Below, piece after piece: positions 39,879-50,198 of a stretch of DNA of 64,000 nucleotides. The stretch comes from an uncultured SAR86 cluster bacterium (GTDB lineage Bacteria; Pseudomonadota; Gammaproteobacteria; Magnimaribacterales; D2472). Both the position numbers and the translations under genes were made by a program. Below the pieces are notes generated by a model. It was not told the DNA's origin. It did no database searches and saw only the letters and a list, made by a program, of their open reading frames with translations. Within the stretch, counting starts at the first letter, position 1, and every line of letters begins with the position of its first letter. Location: positions 1 to 64,000 of the forward strand of contig CACEAP010000006.1 in NCBI GenBank assembly GCA_902557645.1, given 5' to 3'.

Positions 39879-42645
39879 ACTTTCTTACCTCACCGTCTGT
39901 TTCTATATTTTCCTCACATCGCATACACAATTCTGGATGATTTTTACTTTTAGAAACTGTAGAACATCTATGCCAACATCTGGTACATTTTTTATGCTCA
40001 GATTTTGTTATATTTATTTCAAGGGACTTACCTTCTTCCAATATTGTGTCCGATGAGATAAAAACAAAATGCAGCTCACTACCAAATTTATTTAATATTT
40101 TGTATGTGTCTGCAGGACATGTAATTTCAACAATGGTATCTAAAGAGCCTTTGATAAAACCTTCATTTCTTGCTGACTCAATAGACTGATTAACTAAATC
40201 TTTTATTTTAAAGACAACTTTCCATTCTTCGTTTGTAAGATCTTGATTTAAAGTATTTATTTCATTAATAAATCGAGACAAAAATACAGATTTTTCTTGT
40301 TTTTTAAGAGGCTCAAAAGTCTGCCAAATTTCTTCAGCCGTAAAGGATAGGATGGGACTTACAAGCCTTACAAGGATATTAATAATGTGATACATACTTG
40401 TTTGACAAGATCTTCTTGCGTGCGAATCAGTTCCGGTTGTATATAACCTATCTTTTACTATATCTAAGAAAATCCCACCTAACTCATTCACACAAAAATT
40501 ATGAATTTTTTGAACTGCATTATGATATTGATATTTTTTAAAGCATTCTTGAACTTCTTCCTGAAGCACTAGAGTAGAATTTAATATCCATTTATCTAAT
40601 TCAACCATATCATCTAAAGCAATAGCATCATTCTTATAATTAAAATCATTCAAGTTTCCAAGTAAAAATCTAAAAGTATTTCTTATTCTTCTATATTGAT
40701 CTGAAATTCTTTTTAAAATTTCATCAGATCCGTTCATCTCACTTCTGAAATCAGTTGCTGCAACCCATAACCTTAGTATGTCTGCCCCAAGGGAATTCCA
40801 AACTTTTTGCGGTGATACAACATTACTTAATGATTTTGATTGTTTACGTCCTTTATCATCTACAACAAAGCCGTGCGTTAATACCTCCTTATATGGAGGT
40901 CTACCATTAATGGCAATACTAGTTAGTAAGGATGATTGAAACCAGCCTCTATGTTGATCGGATCCTTCAAGATATAAATCTGCAATAGTATCCTTACCTA
41001 GTCTCTTTTCCAGTACTGAAAAATGAGTGGCGCCAGAGTCAAACCAAACATCTAATGTATCTGTAATCTTTATATATTCCTCAGCATCGTCTATATAATC
41101 TGACAATTCAATTGCATCCCAAGCAGCTACACCTGATTCTTCTATTAAGTCTGCAAAAATATTAAAAAGTTTTTCTTGATCTTGATGAATTTCCCCTGAA
41201 TCTTTATGCACAACCAAGGTAATTGGAACACCCCAATTTCTTTGCCTAGAAATACACCAATCAGGTCGCTCTTCAAGCATAGACTGAATTCTCTGCAAGC
41301 CCCAACTAGGCTCCCAATTAACATTATCTACTGAAGCTTTTGCATCTGATAATAGATTAGATTTATCCATTGAGATAAACCATTGAGGGGTAGAAGTAAA
41401 TATTAAAGGTGTTTTATGTCTCCAGCAATGCGGGTATGAATGTTCATAACTTTCAACATTTATTAATGCATTTTTAGAAATTAGGGTTTCAATAATAGAA
41501 GGGTCTGCTTTAAATGCGGGCAACCCTGCAATATCTTCATATTCTTCTTTAAATAATCCTTTATTATTTAAGGCCTTTATTGGTTCAATATTATTTTCTT
41601 TACATATAAAAAAATCATCTAAACCGTGCGCTGGTGCAGTATGAACACAACCAGTTCCAGCCTCTATTGTGACATGGTCGCCAGAAAGAAGAATTGAATG
41701 CCTATCCAAGAATGGATGATTTAAATTAATATCTTTAAGCATCTCGCCTTTTACTTTAGATACTTCTTTTAAATTAATATCCCATCTCGAGGAACAAGCA
41801 TTGATTAATTCAGATGCAATAATTATATATTCATCTTTAGTCTCAACAAGTGAGTAATCTAATGTTTTGTTAATACAAACAGCAACATTTGAAGGAAGTG
41901 TCCACGGTGTTGTAGTCCAAATAATAAATGAGCATTTTTTCTTTATCTTAAAATTAAATAAAGAAGCAATCTTATTTAACGAGTCTTTAGATACTTCGAA
42001 TGAAACATCAATTGCTTTTGAATTTTTATCTTGATATTCAACCTCTGCTTCAGCAAGTGCTGAGCCACAATCTTGACACCAATGAACAGGCTTTTCACCT
42101 CTTTGCAAGTGATTATTTTTTATTATTATTGCTAATGCTCTTAAGGTATCAGCCTCAAAAGAAGCATCAGAACTTTTGTAAGGATTAGACCAGTCAGCTA
42201 AAACACCCAGTCTAATAAAATCATTTCTTTGATTTTCAACTTGGGTTAAAGCATATTCTTTGCAAGCTTTAATAAAATCTTGCTTGTTTGTTAATAGCTC
42301 TTTATTTTTTCTATGTTTTTTTTCAACATTAAGCTCAATTGGAAGACCATGACAATCCCAGCCTGGAATAAAGGGTGCATCTTTTCCAAGCATTGTTTGG
42401 ATTTTGATTGTTATATCTTTAAGTATTTTATTAACTGAGTGTCCAAGATGGATTTCCCCATTAGCATAAGGCGGGCCATCATGAAGAATAAATTGCTTCT
42501 GACCAGAAGCTTTCTTTCTAATTTCATTGTAAAGATCAATTGAGTTCCAATAATCAAGAATCTCTGGCTCTTTTTTAGCAAGACCAGCCTTCATAGATAA
42601 TTCAGTTTCTGGAAGATTTAAGGTATCCCTATAATTAATAGTCAT
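39871..42645 (-). CDS. ileS: Isoleucyl-tRNA synthetase
   Basis: HDGPPYANGEIHLGHSVNKILKD; DDKGRKQSKSLSNVV (KMSKS-like); C-terminal zinc motif CTRCWHRC...CMRCEEN. Confidence 0.98.
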   Translation of the reverse strand: MTINYRDTLNLPETELSMKAGLAKKEPEILDYWNSIDLYNEIRKKASGQKQFILHDGPPYANGEIHLGHSVNKILKDITIKIQTMLGKDAPFIPGWDCHGLPIELNVEKKHRKNKELLTNKQDFIKACKEYALTQVENQRNDFIRLGVLADWSNPYKSSDASFEADTLRALAIIIKNNHLQRGEKPVHWCQDCGSALAEAEVEYQDKNSKAIDVSFEVSKDSLNKIASLFNFKIKKKCSFIIWTTTPWTLPSNVAVCINKTLDYSLVETKDEYIIIASELINACSSRWDINLKEVSKVKGEMLKDINLNHPFLDRHSILLSGDHVTIEAGTGCVHTAPAHGLDDFFICKENNIEPIKALNNKGLFKEEYEDIAGLPAFKADPSIIETLISKNALINVESYEHSYPHCWRHKTPLIFTSTPQWFISMDKSNLLSDAKASVDNVNWEPSWGLQRIQSMLEERPDWCISRQRNWGVPITLVVHKDSGEIHQDQEKLFNIFADLIEESGVAAWDAIELSDYIDDAEEYIKITDTLDVWFDSGATHFSVLEKRLGKDTIADLYLEGSDQHRGWFQSSLLTSIAINGRPPYKEVLTHGFVVDDKGRKQSKSLSNVVSPQKVWNSLGADILRLWVAATDFRSEMNGSDEILKRISDQYRRIRNTFRFLLGNLNDFNYKNDAIALDDMVELDKWILNSTLVLQEEVQECFKKYQYHNAVQKIHNFCVNELGGIFLDIVKDRLYTTGTDSHARRSCQTSMYHIINILVRLVSPILSFTAEEIWQTFEPLKKQEKSVFLSRFINEINTLNQDLTNEEWKVVFKIKDLVNQSIESARNEGFIKGSLDTIVEITCPADTYKILNKFGSELHFVFISSDTILEEGKSLEINITKSEHKKCTRCWHRCSTVSKSKNHPELCMRCEENIETDGEVRKFV

Positions 42646-42653
42646 AATTAGTG

Positions 42654-43601
42654 CTATTGTAAAAGTTTTTTAGCCAAAGATATGTCTTTTTGTATCTGTT
42701 CTTTTAAAAAATCTAAATTTTCGAACTTTTTTTCATCTCTTATCTTAAATTTAAACTCAATATCTAATCTTTCTCCATATATTTCCTTATTAAAATCAAA
42801 TAGATGAACTTCTAGTACAGGCTTTTCGCCACCAATCGTTGGTCTGACACCCATATTAGCAATTCCTTGATAGGTTTTATTTTTAAGCCGGCAATTAACT
42901 GCGTATACGCCTGAAATGGGAAGCCTTTGTTTTGGTATCCACAGATTTGCAGTTGGCACATCAATTGTTCTTCCTAGTTGATTGCCAAAGACTACTTTTC
43001 CAGAAAAAGTATAAGGCCTTCCTAATAATTCCTTTGCTGCTTTAAAATTATTTTCCATTAAAGCTTTTCTAATTCTTGTACTACTAACTCTCTCCCCTTT
43101 ATACGTTATAGTCTCAGTATTTGAAACAACCACACTCGATTGCTCTCCCCAATCTTTTAATAATGTAAAATCGCCTTCTCTTTCAGCTCCAAATCTGAAA
43201 TCATCGCCAACAATTAATGATTTTAAATTCATTGCTTCTAAAATATCTTTAATAAAAACCTTAGGCTCCATTGATTTTAAAGATGAGTTAAATTTAAGAA
43301 AACAAGCATATTCAATCCCAAAATTATTTAGCAGCCTAAATTTTTCTCTCCAGGGACAAAGTCTTGGAGGGGACTTAGTTGCTATTAATCCTTTATTGGA
43401 AAAATATTCAGCTGCATGAGGTTCAGTAAAAAATACAAGAGTTGAGGTGTCTAGCTGTCTTGCTTCTTCTTTTAAATTTTCTAATATTGCTTGGTGACCG
43501 AGATGTAATCCATCAAAATTTCCAATTGTTGCTGACATAGAGATATTAGGATGCCTCTTCTTGAAAAGGTTAATATTGTTTTGTCCTCTTATTAAATACA
43601 T
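42654..43601 (-). CDS. ribF: Bifunctional riboflavin kinase/FAD synthetase (ORF track start at 43637; ATG at 43601 more likely)
   Basis: ATIGNFDGLHLGHQAILENL; VSSTRIRKALMENNFKAAKELLGRPY; ANMGVRPTIGGEKPVLEVHLFDF. Confidence 0.95.
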   Translation of the reverse strand: MYLIRGQNNINLFKKRHPNISMSATIGNFDGLHLGHQAILENLKEEARQLDTSTLVFFTEPHAAEYFSNKGLIATKSPPRLCPWREKFRLLNNFGIEYACFLKFNSSLKSMEPKVFIKDILEAMNLKSLIVGDDFRFGAEREGDFTLLKDWGEQSSVVVSNTETITYKGERVSSTRIRKALMENNFKAAKELLGRPYTFSGKVVFGNQLGRTIDVPTANLWIPKQRLPISGVYAVNCRLKNKTYQGIANMGVRPTIGGEKPVLEVHLFDFNKEIYGERLDIEFKFKIRDEKKFENLDFLKEQIQKDISLAKKLLQ

Positions 43602-43605
43602 AGAC

Positions 43606-45129
43606 CTAGAAAAGACTCCGCAAGCTTTTACCAACAATAGCTCTTGTAATACCTAAATATAACAATATAGAAAATCCTACTTCTAAAAATAAAGTTAGCA
43701 ATCTTTCGGTAAAGCTTAAAGAATTAAAATCTATATTAAACGGTCCATAAATTAAGAAAATTCCTACAATAATAGATGAAGTTAATACAGATAAATTGAA
43801 CCTATTAAATGGATTCTGCAATTGTATATATTTATCATTAACTAAAATCAAGAATAAAATACCACAACTTAAAGTTGCTGATATTGAACTAGCTAAAGCT
43901 AATCCAGCATGATCATAACCGACAATAAAAACAAAAACATAATTAAGAATAATATTAGAAATTAAGGCAGCTATTGCTGCATACATAGGTGTTTTAGTAT
44001 CTTGTCTAGAAAAAAATGCCGGCACGAGCACCTTCATTAACATAAAAAAAGGTAATCCTAAAGAAAAGGCTATCAAACTCTTTGATGCTTGATTTACATC
44101 ACTAAATGTAAACTCTCCTCTCTGAAATAAAGTGCTAATTAAATGATCTGAACATAGAGCCAAACCTACAAATGAAGGAATTGCTAAAAACATTACTAAT
44201 CTTTGTGATTTTTTTAGCTGGTCTTTAAAAAGGTTAAGGTTTTCATTTTGATTAGCCTTTGAAAGAGTTGGTAAAAGCACTGTTCCTATTGCAATAGCAA
44301 ATATTCCAAGAGGGAACTGAATAAGTCTATCTGATACATATAACCATGTTGGACTACCAGTAATTAGTAAAGATGCAAAAACAGTATCTATGAGTAAATT
44401 TATTTGAGCAACTCCTCCTGCAAGTAGCGCTGGAAGCATTAAAAAAAATACCTTTTTTACTCCTTGATTATTAAAATCTAATCTTGGAATTGGCAATCTA
44501 TCAATCTGTTTTAAAGGAGCTAATTGGATAAGCAGTTGAATTATACCGGCCAATAAGACTCCCCAGGCTAATCCAAAAATTGGTACTGAAAAAATTGGTG
44601 CTAAGAAAAATGCAGACAAAATTATACATAAATTAAACACTACAGGAGTTGCTGCAGGTAAAGAAAACTTCTTATGAGAGTTTTGGATGCCTCCAGCAAA
44701 TGCAACAAGTGAAATTAATCCTAAATATGGAAACATTATTCTTAAAACATCTACTGCTATATCTTTTTTTAAGGGATCAAAATAAAATCCTGGAGCAAAT
44801 AGCAAAATAAATATTGGAGCAAGAAATAATGCTAGAAGAGTAAAGCTAAATAGAAATGTAAGCAATGTTCCAGATAAATTATTGATAAATTCTTTAGTTT
44901 CTGCAGCAGTCTTATGTTCTTCATATTCATTGTAAACTGGAATAAAAGCTTGACTAAATGCCCCTTCTGCAAAAAATCTTCTAAAAACATTTGGTATCTT
45001 TAAAACTACTACAAAAATATCATGTAATAATGATGATCCAAGCAAACTAGTGGTTGTGATATCTCTTAATAAACCAAATACTCTCGAGATGCCAGTCCAT
45101 CCACCCACTTTAAAATAAGAATTTAACAT
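43606..45129 (-). CDS. murJ: Lipid II flippase MurJ (MviN)
   Basis: SRVFGLLRDITTTSLLG; PNVFRRFFAEGAFSQAFIPVYNEY. Confidence 0.96.
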   Translation of the reverse strand: MLNSYFKVGGWTGISRVFGLLRDITTTSLLGSSLLHDIFVVVLKIPNVFRRFFAEGAFSQAFIPVYNEYEEHKTAAETKEFINNLSGTLLTFLFSFTLLALFLAPIFILLFAPGFYFDPLKKDIAVDVLRIMFPYLGLISLVAFAGGIQNSHKKFSLPAATPVVFNLCIILSAFFLAPIFSVPIFGLAWGVLLAGIIQLLIQLAPLKQIDRLPIPRLDFNNQGVKKVFFLMLPALLAGGVAQINLLIDTVFASLLITGSPTWLYVSDRLIQFPLGIFAIAIGTVLLPTLSKANQNENLNLFKDQLKKSQRLVMFLAIPSFVGLALCSDHLISTLFQRGEFTFSDVNQASKSLIAFSLGLPFFMLMKVLVPAFFSRQDTKTPMYAAIAALISNIILNYVFVFIVGYDHAGLALASSISATLSCGILFLILVNDKYIQLQNPFNRFNLSVLTSSIIVGIFLIYGPFNIDFNSLSFTERLLTLFLEVGFSILLYLGITRAIVGKSLRSLF

Positions 45130-45162
45130 AATAAGGTTTGGTGATAATCCCGTTTCTTCACT

Positions 45163-45561
45163 TTAGTTTTTTTCATCCTTAAAGTCTATTGATACTGAAT
45201 TTATGCAATATCTGAGGCCAGTAGGATTAGGACCATCATTAAATACATGCCCTAAATGAGCATCACAATTTGAACAGCGCACCTCAGTTCTGCTCATTAA
45301 AAGCGAATAATCAGGTAATTCTTTGATAACTTCTTTATTTTTAGGTTGAAAAAAGCTTGGCCAACCACAGCCAGCATCAAATTTTGTATCAGATTCAAAT
45401 AAAACTGTTCCGCAACAAATGCACTTATATGATCCCCTTTTTTTAAAATCCCAATATTTTCCAGTAAACGGCCTCTCTGTTCCGCCAAGCCTAGCCACCT
45501 CAAAAGATTCATCTGAAAGCTCTTTTCGCCACTCTTCTTCTGTTTTATAAGTTTTTTTCAT
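45163..45561 (-). CDS. msrB: Peptide-methionine (R)-S-oxide reductase MsrB
   Basis: [57 protein letters not shown]. Confidence 0.97.
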   Translation of the reverse strand: MKKTYKTEEEWRKELSDESFEVARLGGTERPFTGKYWDFKKRGSYKCICCGTVLFESDTKFDAGCGWPSFFQPKNKEVIKELPDYSLLMSRTEVRCSNCDAHLGHVFNDGPNPTGLRYCINSVSIDFKDEKN

Positions 45562-45622
45562 ATGTAAGTAGAAACAATTTTGTATGATTTAGTGTAATAG
45601 TAATTTTTTTTCTATTTTAAAA

Positions 45623-46333
45623 CTACTCATTCACCTTCCAATTTCTTACCCAATAGATAAATAGAGTATCTATCAAGGCAATAAATACCTTTAAAATGTA
45701 TTTAGTTGAAGCTAAAAAGAAAGCTTGTGTAAATGTAACATCAGTCGCAATAACCCAGGTAACCTGATAAATTAATGTATCTAGCAGCTGAGACAAAATG
45801 GTTGATACATTGTTTCTTAACCACAACTTTTTACCTTGAGTTTTTTCTTTTAAATAGTGAAAAAGCCAAACATCGAATCTTTGACTAATTAAATAAGCTG
45901 TTAAAGAGCCAATTATAAAATATGGAGAATAATTAGCTAATGTATTTATTGCATTATGAATCTCTAGCGCTGATCCAGTAAGATTAGATGGAATAAATTG
46001 TAAGCTTATAAGTAGCGTAATTAGAACAGCAATATTTGCAATAAATCCAAGCATAACAGCGCGATTAGCTTCAGATTTACCATATCTCTCATTTAACAAA
46101 TCTGTTGAAAAATATATACCGGAATACAAGATTGCTCCCATGCTTGCATTAAAAGTGTGCCCAAACATAGTTAACTCAGTAACTTTGCCACCCTGAAGAT
46201 TTGCAAGAACAATTCCTATTATTACTGCGCAATAAAGGCCATATTTACCAAAATATCTAAATAAAAATACTGCAAGCAACAGATCATAAAAAACAACACC
46301 AAACCATATAAATTCTTGGCTTAAACTTAACAT
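45623..46333 (-). CDS. Queuosine precursor transporter (YhhQ/VUT family)
   Basis: IYFSTDLLNERYGKSEANRAVMLGF; YLISQRFDVWLFHYLKEKTQGKKLWLRNNVSTILSQLLDTLIY. Confidence 0.88.
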   Translation of the reverse strand: MLSLSQEFIWFGVVFYDLLLAVFLFRYFGKYGLYCAVIIGIVLANLQGGKVTELTMFGHTFNASMGAILYSGIYFSTDLLNERYGKSEANRAVMLGFIANIAVLITLLISLQFIPSNLTGSALEIHNAINTLANYSPYFIIGSLTAYLISQRFDVWLFHYLKEKTQGKKLWLRNNVSTILSQLLDTLIYQVTWVIATDVTFTQAFFLASTKYILKVFIALIDTLFIYWVRNWKVNE

Positions 46334-46415
46334 TTGTATTTAATTATCCTTATTTGCTTTATTTCTTAAGAACTAGGGTAAATTATACATATATAAGTAT
46401 TAGTTAATCTTATAA

Positions 46416-47849
46416 ATGCAAAATCTTAGAAAAATTATTAAACAAAATTCCTTTATTGATCTAGGAAAGGGATTCTACTCAAATCAAGTGCAAGAGCCAC
46501 TAAATGAACCATATATAGTTCATCTTAATAATCAATTTTTAAATGATTTAGGATTATCATCAATAAGCCCAAAACAATTAATGGATCTATTTAACGGCAC
46601 CATACAAATTCCCAATAATCAAATAATCTCAATGAATTATGCTGGCCATCAATTTGGTCAATATGTTCGACAATTAGGTGACGGTAGAGGAATTTTAATT
46701 GGCGAAATTAATAAAAATAATAAAAAGCTAGATATTCATGTAAAAGGTTCTGGTAAAACTAAATATTCTAGATTTGGAGATGGTAGAGCCGTTTTAAGAT
46801 CATCTTTAAGAGAATACCTTTGTGGAGAAGCTATGCATTTTCTAGGTGTGCCCTCTTCAAGATCATTAATGATTTTTAGCAGTAAAGATCCTGTTTATAG
46901 AGAAAAGTCTGAGGATGCAGCTATGATAGCTAGGACAGCACTAACTCATATCAGATTTGGTAATTTTGAAAAGTTTTTCTATGACAATGAGCAAAAAAAA
47001 CATCAGGAGCTATGTGATTATGTTTTATCAGAATATTTTCCAAAAGAAGCTGATATAAGTGATAAATATGAATATTTATTAAATACCATAATTTCAAGTA
47101 CTGCTAAATTGATAGCTCGTTGGCAAGCAGTAGGATTTTGTCATGGAGTTATGAACACTGATAATATGTCTATTCTTGGTGAAACTCTTGATTATGGTCC
47201 ATATGGATTTATGGATAAATTCAATCCATCACATGTGTGCAATCTCTCTGATACTTCTGGAAGATACTCTTATGAAAATCAGCCTTATATTGGTTTATGG
47301 AATTGTTCGGCCTTAGCCCATACCTTTAGTAAAATTATTGATAAGCCCTCATTAAAAAAAATATTATCATCTTATGAGATTGAATACGCAGAGTCTCTAT
47401 TTGACTTATATAAAAATAAATTAGGTCTTAAAAATAATCTTGAAACCGATCAAGATTTAATTCAAGAGCTATTAAATATTATGAAAATAGAAAGATTAGA
47501 TTATTCCCGAACATTTAGAAGCTTGAGTAATGTCATTAAAGAAAATAATTCAATAAGACTTAATCCGGTTTTGAATGAATGGGCTGTAAAGTTTACGAAA
47601 AGACATAAAGAAGAACGAACAGACATAACTTCTAGAATTAATTTGATGAATAACAATAACCCAAAATATATCTTAAGAAATTATTTACTTCAAATTGCTA
47701 TAGATAAGGCAGAAGAAGGGTCTTTTGAAGAAATTGATAATCTGATGCATATTATAAAAAATCCTTATGATGAGATGCCTGATTATGAAAAATATGCAAA
47801 AGAGAGCCCAGATTGGGCGGCAGACATAGGATTGTCGTGCTCTTCTTAA
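46416..47849 (+). CDS. selO: SelO/YdiU family protein adenylyltransferase
   Basis: YAGHQFGQYVRQLGDGRGILIGEI; HVKGSGKTKYSRFGDGRAVLRSSLREYLCGEAMHFLGVPSSRSL; CHGVMNTDNMSILGETLDYGPYGFMD. Confidence 0.95.
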   Translation: MQNLRKIIKQNSFIDLGKGFYSNQVQEPLNEPYIVHLNNQFLNDLGLSSISPKQLMDLFNGTIQIPNNQIISMNYAGHQFGQYVRQLGDGRGILIGEINKNNKKLDIHVKGSGKTKYSRFGDGRAVLRSSLREYLCGEAMHFLGVPSSRSLMIFSSKDPVYREKSEDAAMIARTALTHIRFGNFEKFFYDNEQKKHQELCDYVLSEYFPKEADISDKYEYLLNTIISSTAKLIARWQAVGFCHGVMNTDNMSILGETLDYGPYGFMDKFNPSHVCNLSDTSGRYSYENQPYIGLWNCSALAHTFSKIIDKPSLKKILSSYEIEYAESLFDLYKNKLGLKNNLETDQDLIQELLNIMKIERLDYSRTFRSLSNVIKENNSIRLNPVLNEWAVKFTKRHKEERTDITSRINLMNNNNPKYILRNYLLQIAIDKAEEGSFEEIDNLMHIIKNPYDEMPDYEKYAKESPDWAADIGLSCSS

Positions 47850-47862
47850 ATTCTTTAAGAAG
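47842..47862. terminator. Perfect inverted repeat at the convergent selO/wHTH gene ends; possible bidirectional terminator
   Basis: CTTCTTAAA-TTC-TTTAAGAAG (9-bp arms), followed by CTTTTCTTT on the + strand. Confidence 0.6.
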
Positions 47863-48238
47863 CTTTTCTTTCAGAAAAGGTTGAAACTGATTCCGTCATT
47901 TCTAAAAAGTCTTTGATCATAGAATCAGATGGGGTATACATTCTTCTTCTCTTATCAACCAAAGATTGTGTTTCGTTGATATATCCAAGATGAACAGAAT
48001 GTTTTAAAACTTGTAGTCTTTTAATTCGTGAAGCATACTTTTTTGGGACCAAGGATATAGCATACTCTTGAGATATATCATTTCCCTTAAAATGCTCATG
48101 CATAAATGATAGCAAGAAAAAGAATCTATATGTATCAGATTGATAAAAACTCATAGATGGAGGATTAGAGGCATTTCCAATAGTTGTAGAATAAATATTC
48201 TCAATTATTTTTTGTGCTCTTTTTAATTTGTCAGTCAT
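47855..48238 (-). CDS. Hypothetical small protein, possible winged-helix (MarR-like) transcriptional regulator
   Basis: 127 aa, helical; C-terminal LQVLKHSVHLGYINETQSLVDKRRRMYTPSDSMIKDFL resembles a wHTH recognition helix and wing. Confidence 0.55.
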   Translation of the reverse strand: MTDKLKRAQKIIENIYSTTIGNASNPPSMSFYQSDTYRFFFLLSFMHEHFKGNDISQEYAISLVPKKYASRIKRLQVLKHSVHLGYINETQSLVDKRRRMYTPSDSMIKDFLEMTESVSTFSERKAS

Positions 48239-48296
48239 AATTTTATATATATTGAATAGTTATGTAATTTGTAATGCAATTCTAATACCAAAAAAC

Positions 48297-48341
48297 TGAG
48301 ATTAGTCTCATATATAATACACATGTGTTTTTTTAAAACAA
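48297..48341 (-). promoter_or_regulatory. Candidate promoter (-35 TTGTTT, 16 bp, -10 TATTAT) with two palindromes, upstream of the wHTH gene
   Basis: Minus-strand TTGTTT (48336-48341) and TATTAT (48314-48319); ACACATGTGT (48319-48328) and TGAGACTAATCTCA (48297-48310). Confidence 0.5.
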
Positions 48342-48390
48342 GTTATGTATAGAAAATTTATATAGATTTTGTATAAAAGTAACTTATTTG

Positions 48391-49515
48391 TTACTTAATT
48401 GGTATATTGTTTATTGAATCAAAGTCACTTCTTAAGGGATAATTTTTACGCATCTTGATAAAAATATTAGCTATATTTTTCTTATCAATTTTTCTTCTAA
48501 TTGCATATTTCATCTCTTTAGATATCAGATTTACATTAAATGTATCTTTAAATAAATATAAGGGTATAGGGTCGATAATAGCTTTTGCAAATGAAGAGTT
48601 TAAAGTTTTTTTGTCTGCTGGATTTTTAAACAAGAAGGGATTTTTATTTTTAAAAGTTTCTAAATAATTTGTTACAGCAATAGCTATCATTTTTGATCCA
48701 TTTACTTTCCCCTCTTTGCTGTATCCAGCAATATGTGGAGTAGCTATATATGCTTTATTTATTATTGACTTTGACGGCGATGGTTCATTTTCCCATACAT
48801 CCGCAATATAACTAACATTATCTTGTTTAATTAAGGCTATTTCATTAACAATTCCTCCTCGAGAAGTGTTGATTAGAATTTTATTATTAAGTAACGCAAG
48901 TTCATTTTTATCTATTAAATTATGGGTTTTATATTTACCAGCTTCAGTAAAAGGTACATGAAGTGAGACTAGGTCACATTTAAGAATAGTTTTAATATCA
49001 ACGAAATTAGGATCATTAATCAGCGGATCATTTATAAAAATATTGAAACCTAATGCATTTAAGTAATACCAGACTTTTTTACCAATATTGCCGTACCCAA
49101 TGATTCCAATTTTCGCATCATAATCTAATTTGTTTTTTTCTATTAATTCTGCGATTACTGCTAAAACGTAATGCGTAACAGCAGAAGAATTACAACCAGG
49201 CGCATAATCCCATTTAATATTATGTGAATCTAAATAATTAATATCAATATGATTTATACCTGCTGTTGCAGAGCCAATAAATTTAACATTTGTATTTTCT
49301 AAGAGGGGTTTATTAACTTTAATTGTTGATCTAACTAATAGTATTTCACAATCCTTTAAAGCTTTATTGTTAATATTAATATCATCCAAATAATTGATCT
49401 GATATTCACTAGACTCAAGTATATCTCTTAAATAGAAATCTAAATCTAGTATATTGTTATCTGCTACTATTTTTATCAATGAGTATTGTCTGGCCAAAAA
49501 ATACTTTGAATCCAT
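48391..49515 (-). CDS. pdxB: Erythronate-4-phosphate dehydrogenase (PdxB-like D-2-hydroxyacid dehydrogenase)
   Basis: FIGSATAGINHIDINYLDSHNIKWDYAPGCNSSAVTHYVLAVI; IGIIGYGNIGKKVWYYLNALGF; PHIAGYSKEGKVNGS. Confidence 0.9.
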   Translation of the reverse strand: MDSKYFLARQYSLIKIVADNNILDLDFYLRDILESSEYQINYLDDININNKALKDCEILLVRSTIKVNKPLLENTNVKFIGSATAGINHIDINYLDSHNIKWDYAPGCNSSAVTHYVLAVIAELIEKNKLDYDAKIGIIGYGNIGKKVWYYLNALGFNIFINDPLINDPNFVDIKTILKCDLVSLHVPFTEAGKYKTHNLIDKNELALLNNKILINTSRGGIVNEIALIKQDNVSYIADVWENEPSPSKSIINKAYIATPHIAGYSKEGKVNGSKMIAIAVTNYLETFKNKNPFLFKNPADKKTLNSSFAKAIIDPIPLYLFKDTFNVNLISKEMKYAIRRKIDKKNIANIFIKMRKNYPLRSDFDSINNIPIK

Positions 49516-50198
49516 CCAAAAAAAGTATTTTTATTTAAAGAGTATTTATCTAATGCATCAAAATCAGCAGCAAGTTTCTTTGGATCCTTAAAAAAATCTT
49601 TTCTTGAAATTGAATCTTTTTTTTCATCCAAAGTTTTAACTAATTTAGCAGGATTTCCTGCAAAAATTGAGTTTGGTGGAACATCCTTTGTTACAACAGC
49701 CCCTGCACCAATTATACTATTTTCACCTATAGTAACTCCTTTACAAACAATAGCACTGTCTCCAATCCATACATTATCCTTCAAAACCACAGGCTTAGTA
49801 TTACCAACTGGTTCAGAGCGATCATATATTCCATGCCAGTCTGCATCAGATATATATGAACCATGAGCAAACATACAAGCATCACCAATAGAAATATGCT
49901 CAGCTGCCATAATTCTTACCCCAGGAGTTATAAGAACATACTTTCCTATATCCAGTTTTCCATCCCACTTATCAATATTCCATGTTGTAAATTGAATATT
50001 TGCATCTTTAGCTCCTATTAAAGTTGGATAATCATCAATAGAAATATTTTTGCCAAATAGATTAATATATTGTGGTTTAAAATAAGCCCCGCCTTTACCT
50101 AATTTTAAAAATTGTGGTTTAAGATAATGATTAACATAATATTTATTTATTCTTGAACTTAATTTTTTTAACCAGTATGGTCTATTATCTTTTCTAAT
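49476..50198 (-). CDS. Left-handed beta-helix (hexapeptide) acyltransferase, WbbJ/maa-like; N-terminal part lies upstream of the first ATG and probably uses a non-canonical start
   Basis: GVTIGENSIIGAGAVVTKDVPPNSIFAGNPAKLVK; the frame stays open upstream of M(49910) to a stop at 50208-50210, giving FLKLGKGAYFKPQYINLFGKNISIDDYPTLIGAKDANIQFTTWNIDKWDGKLDIGKYVLITPGVRI. Confidence 0.8.
   Translation of the reverse strand: MRKDNRPYWLKKLSSRINKYYVNHYLKPQFLKLGKGGAYFKPQYINLFGKNISIDDYPTLIGAKDANIQFTTWNIDKWDGKLDIGKYVLITPGVRIMAAEHISIGDACMFAHGSYISDADWHGIYDRSEPVGNTKPVVLKDNVWIGDSAIVCKGVTIGENSIIGAGAVVTKDVPPNSIFAGNPAKLVKTLDEKKDSISRKDFFKDPKKLAADFDALDKYSLNKNTFFGWIQSIFWPDNTH

Noticed and set aside
45297-45512. 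71-aa ORF (-) in msrB
   Set aside because: Alternate frame inside msrB, whose CxxC motifs are intact in the main frame.
46334-46415. preQ1 riboswitch upstream of the queuosine precursor transporter
   Set aside because: I could not fit the preQ1-I consensus hairpin and A-rich tail to the ~80-nt leader.
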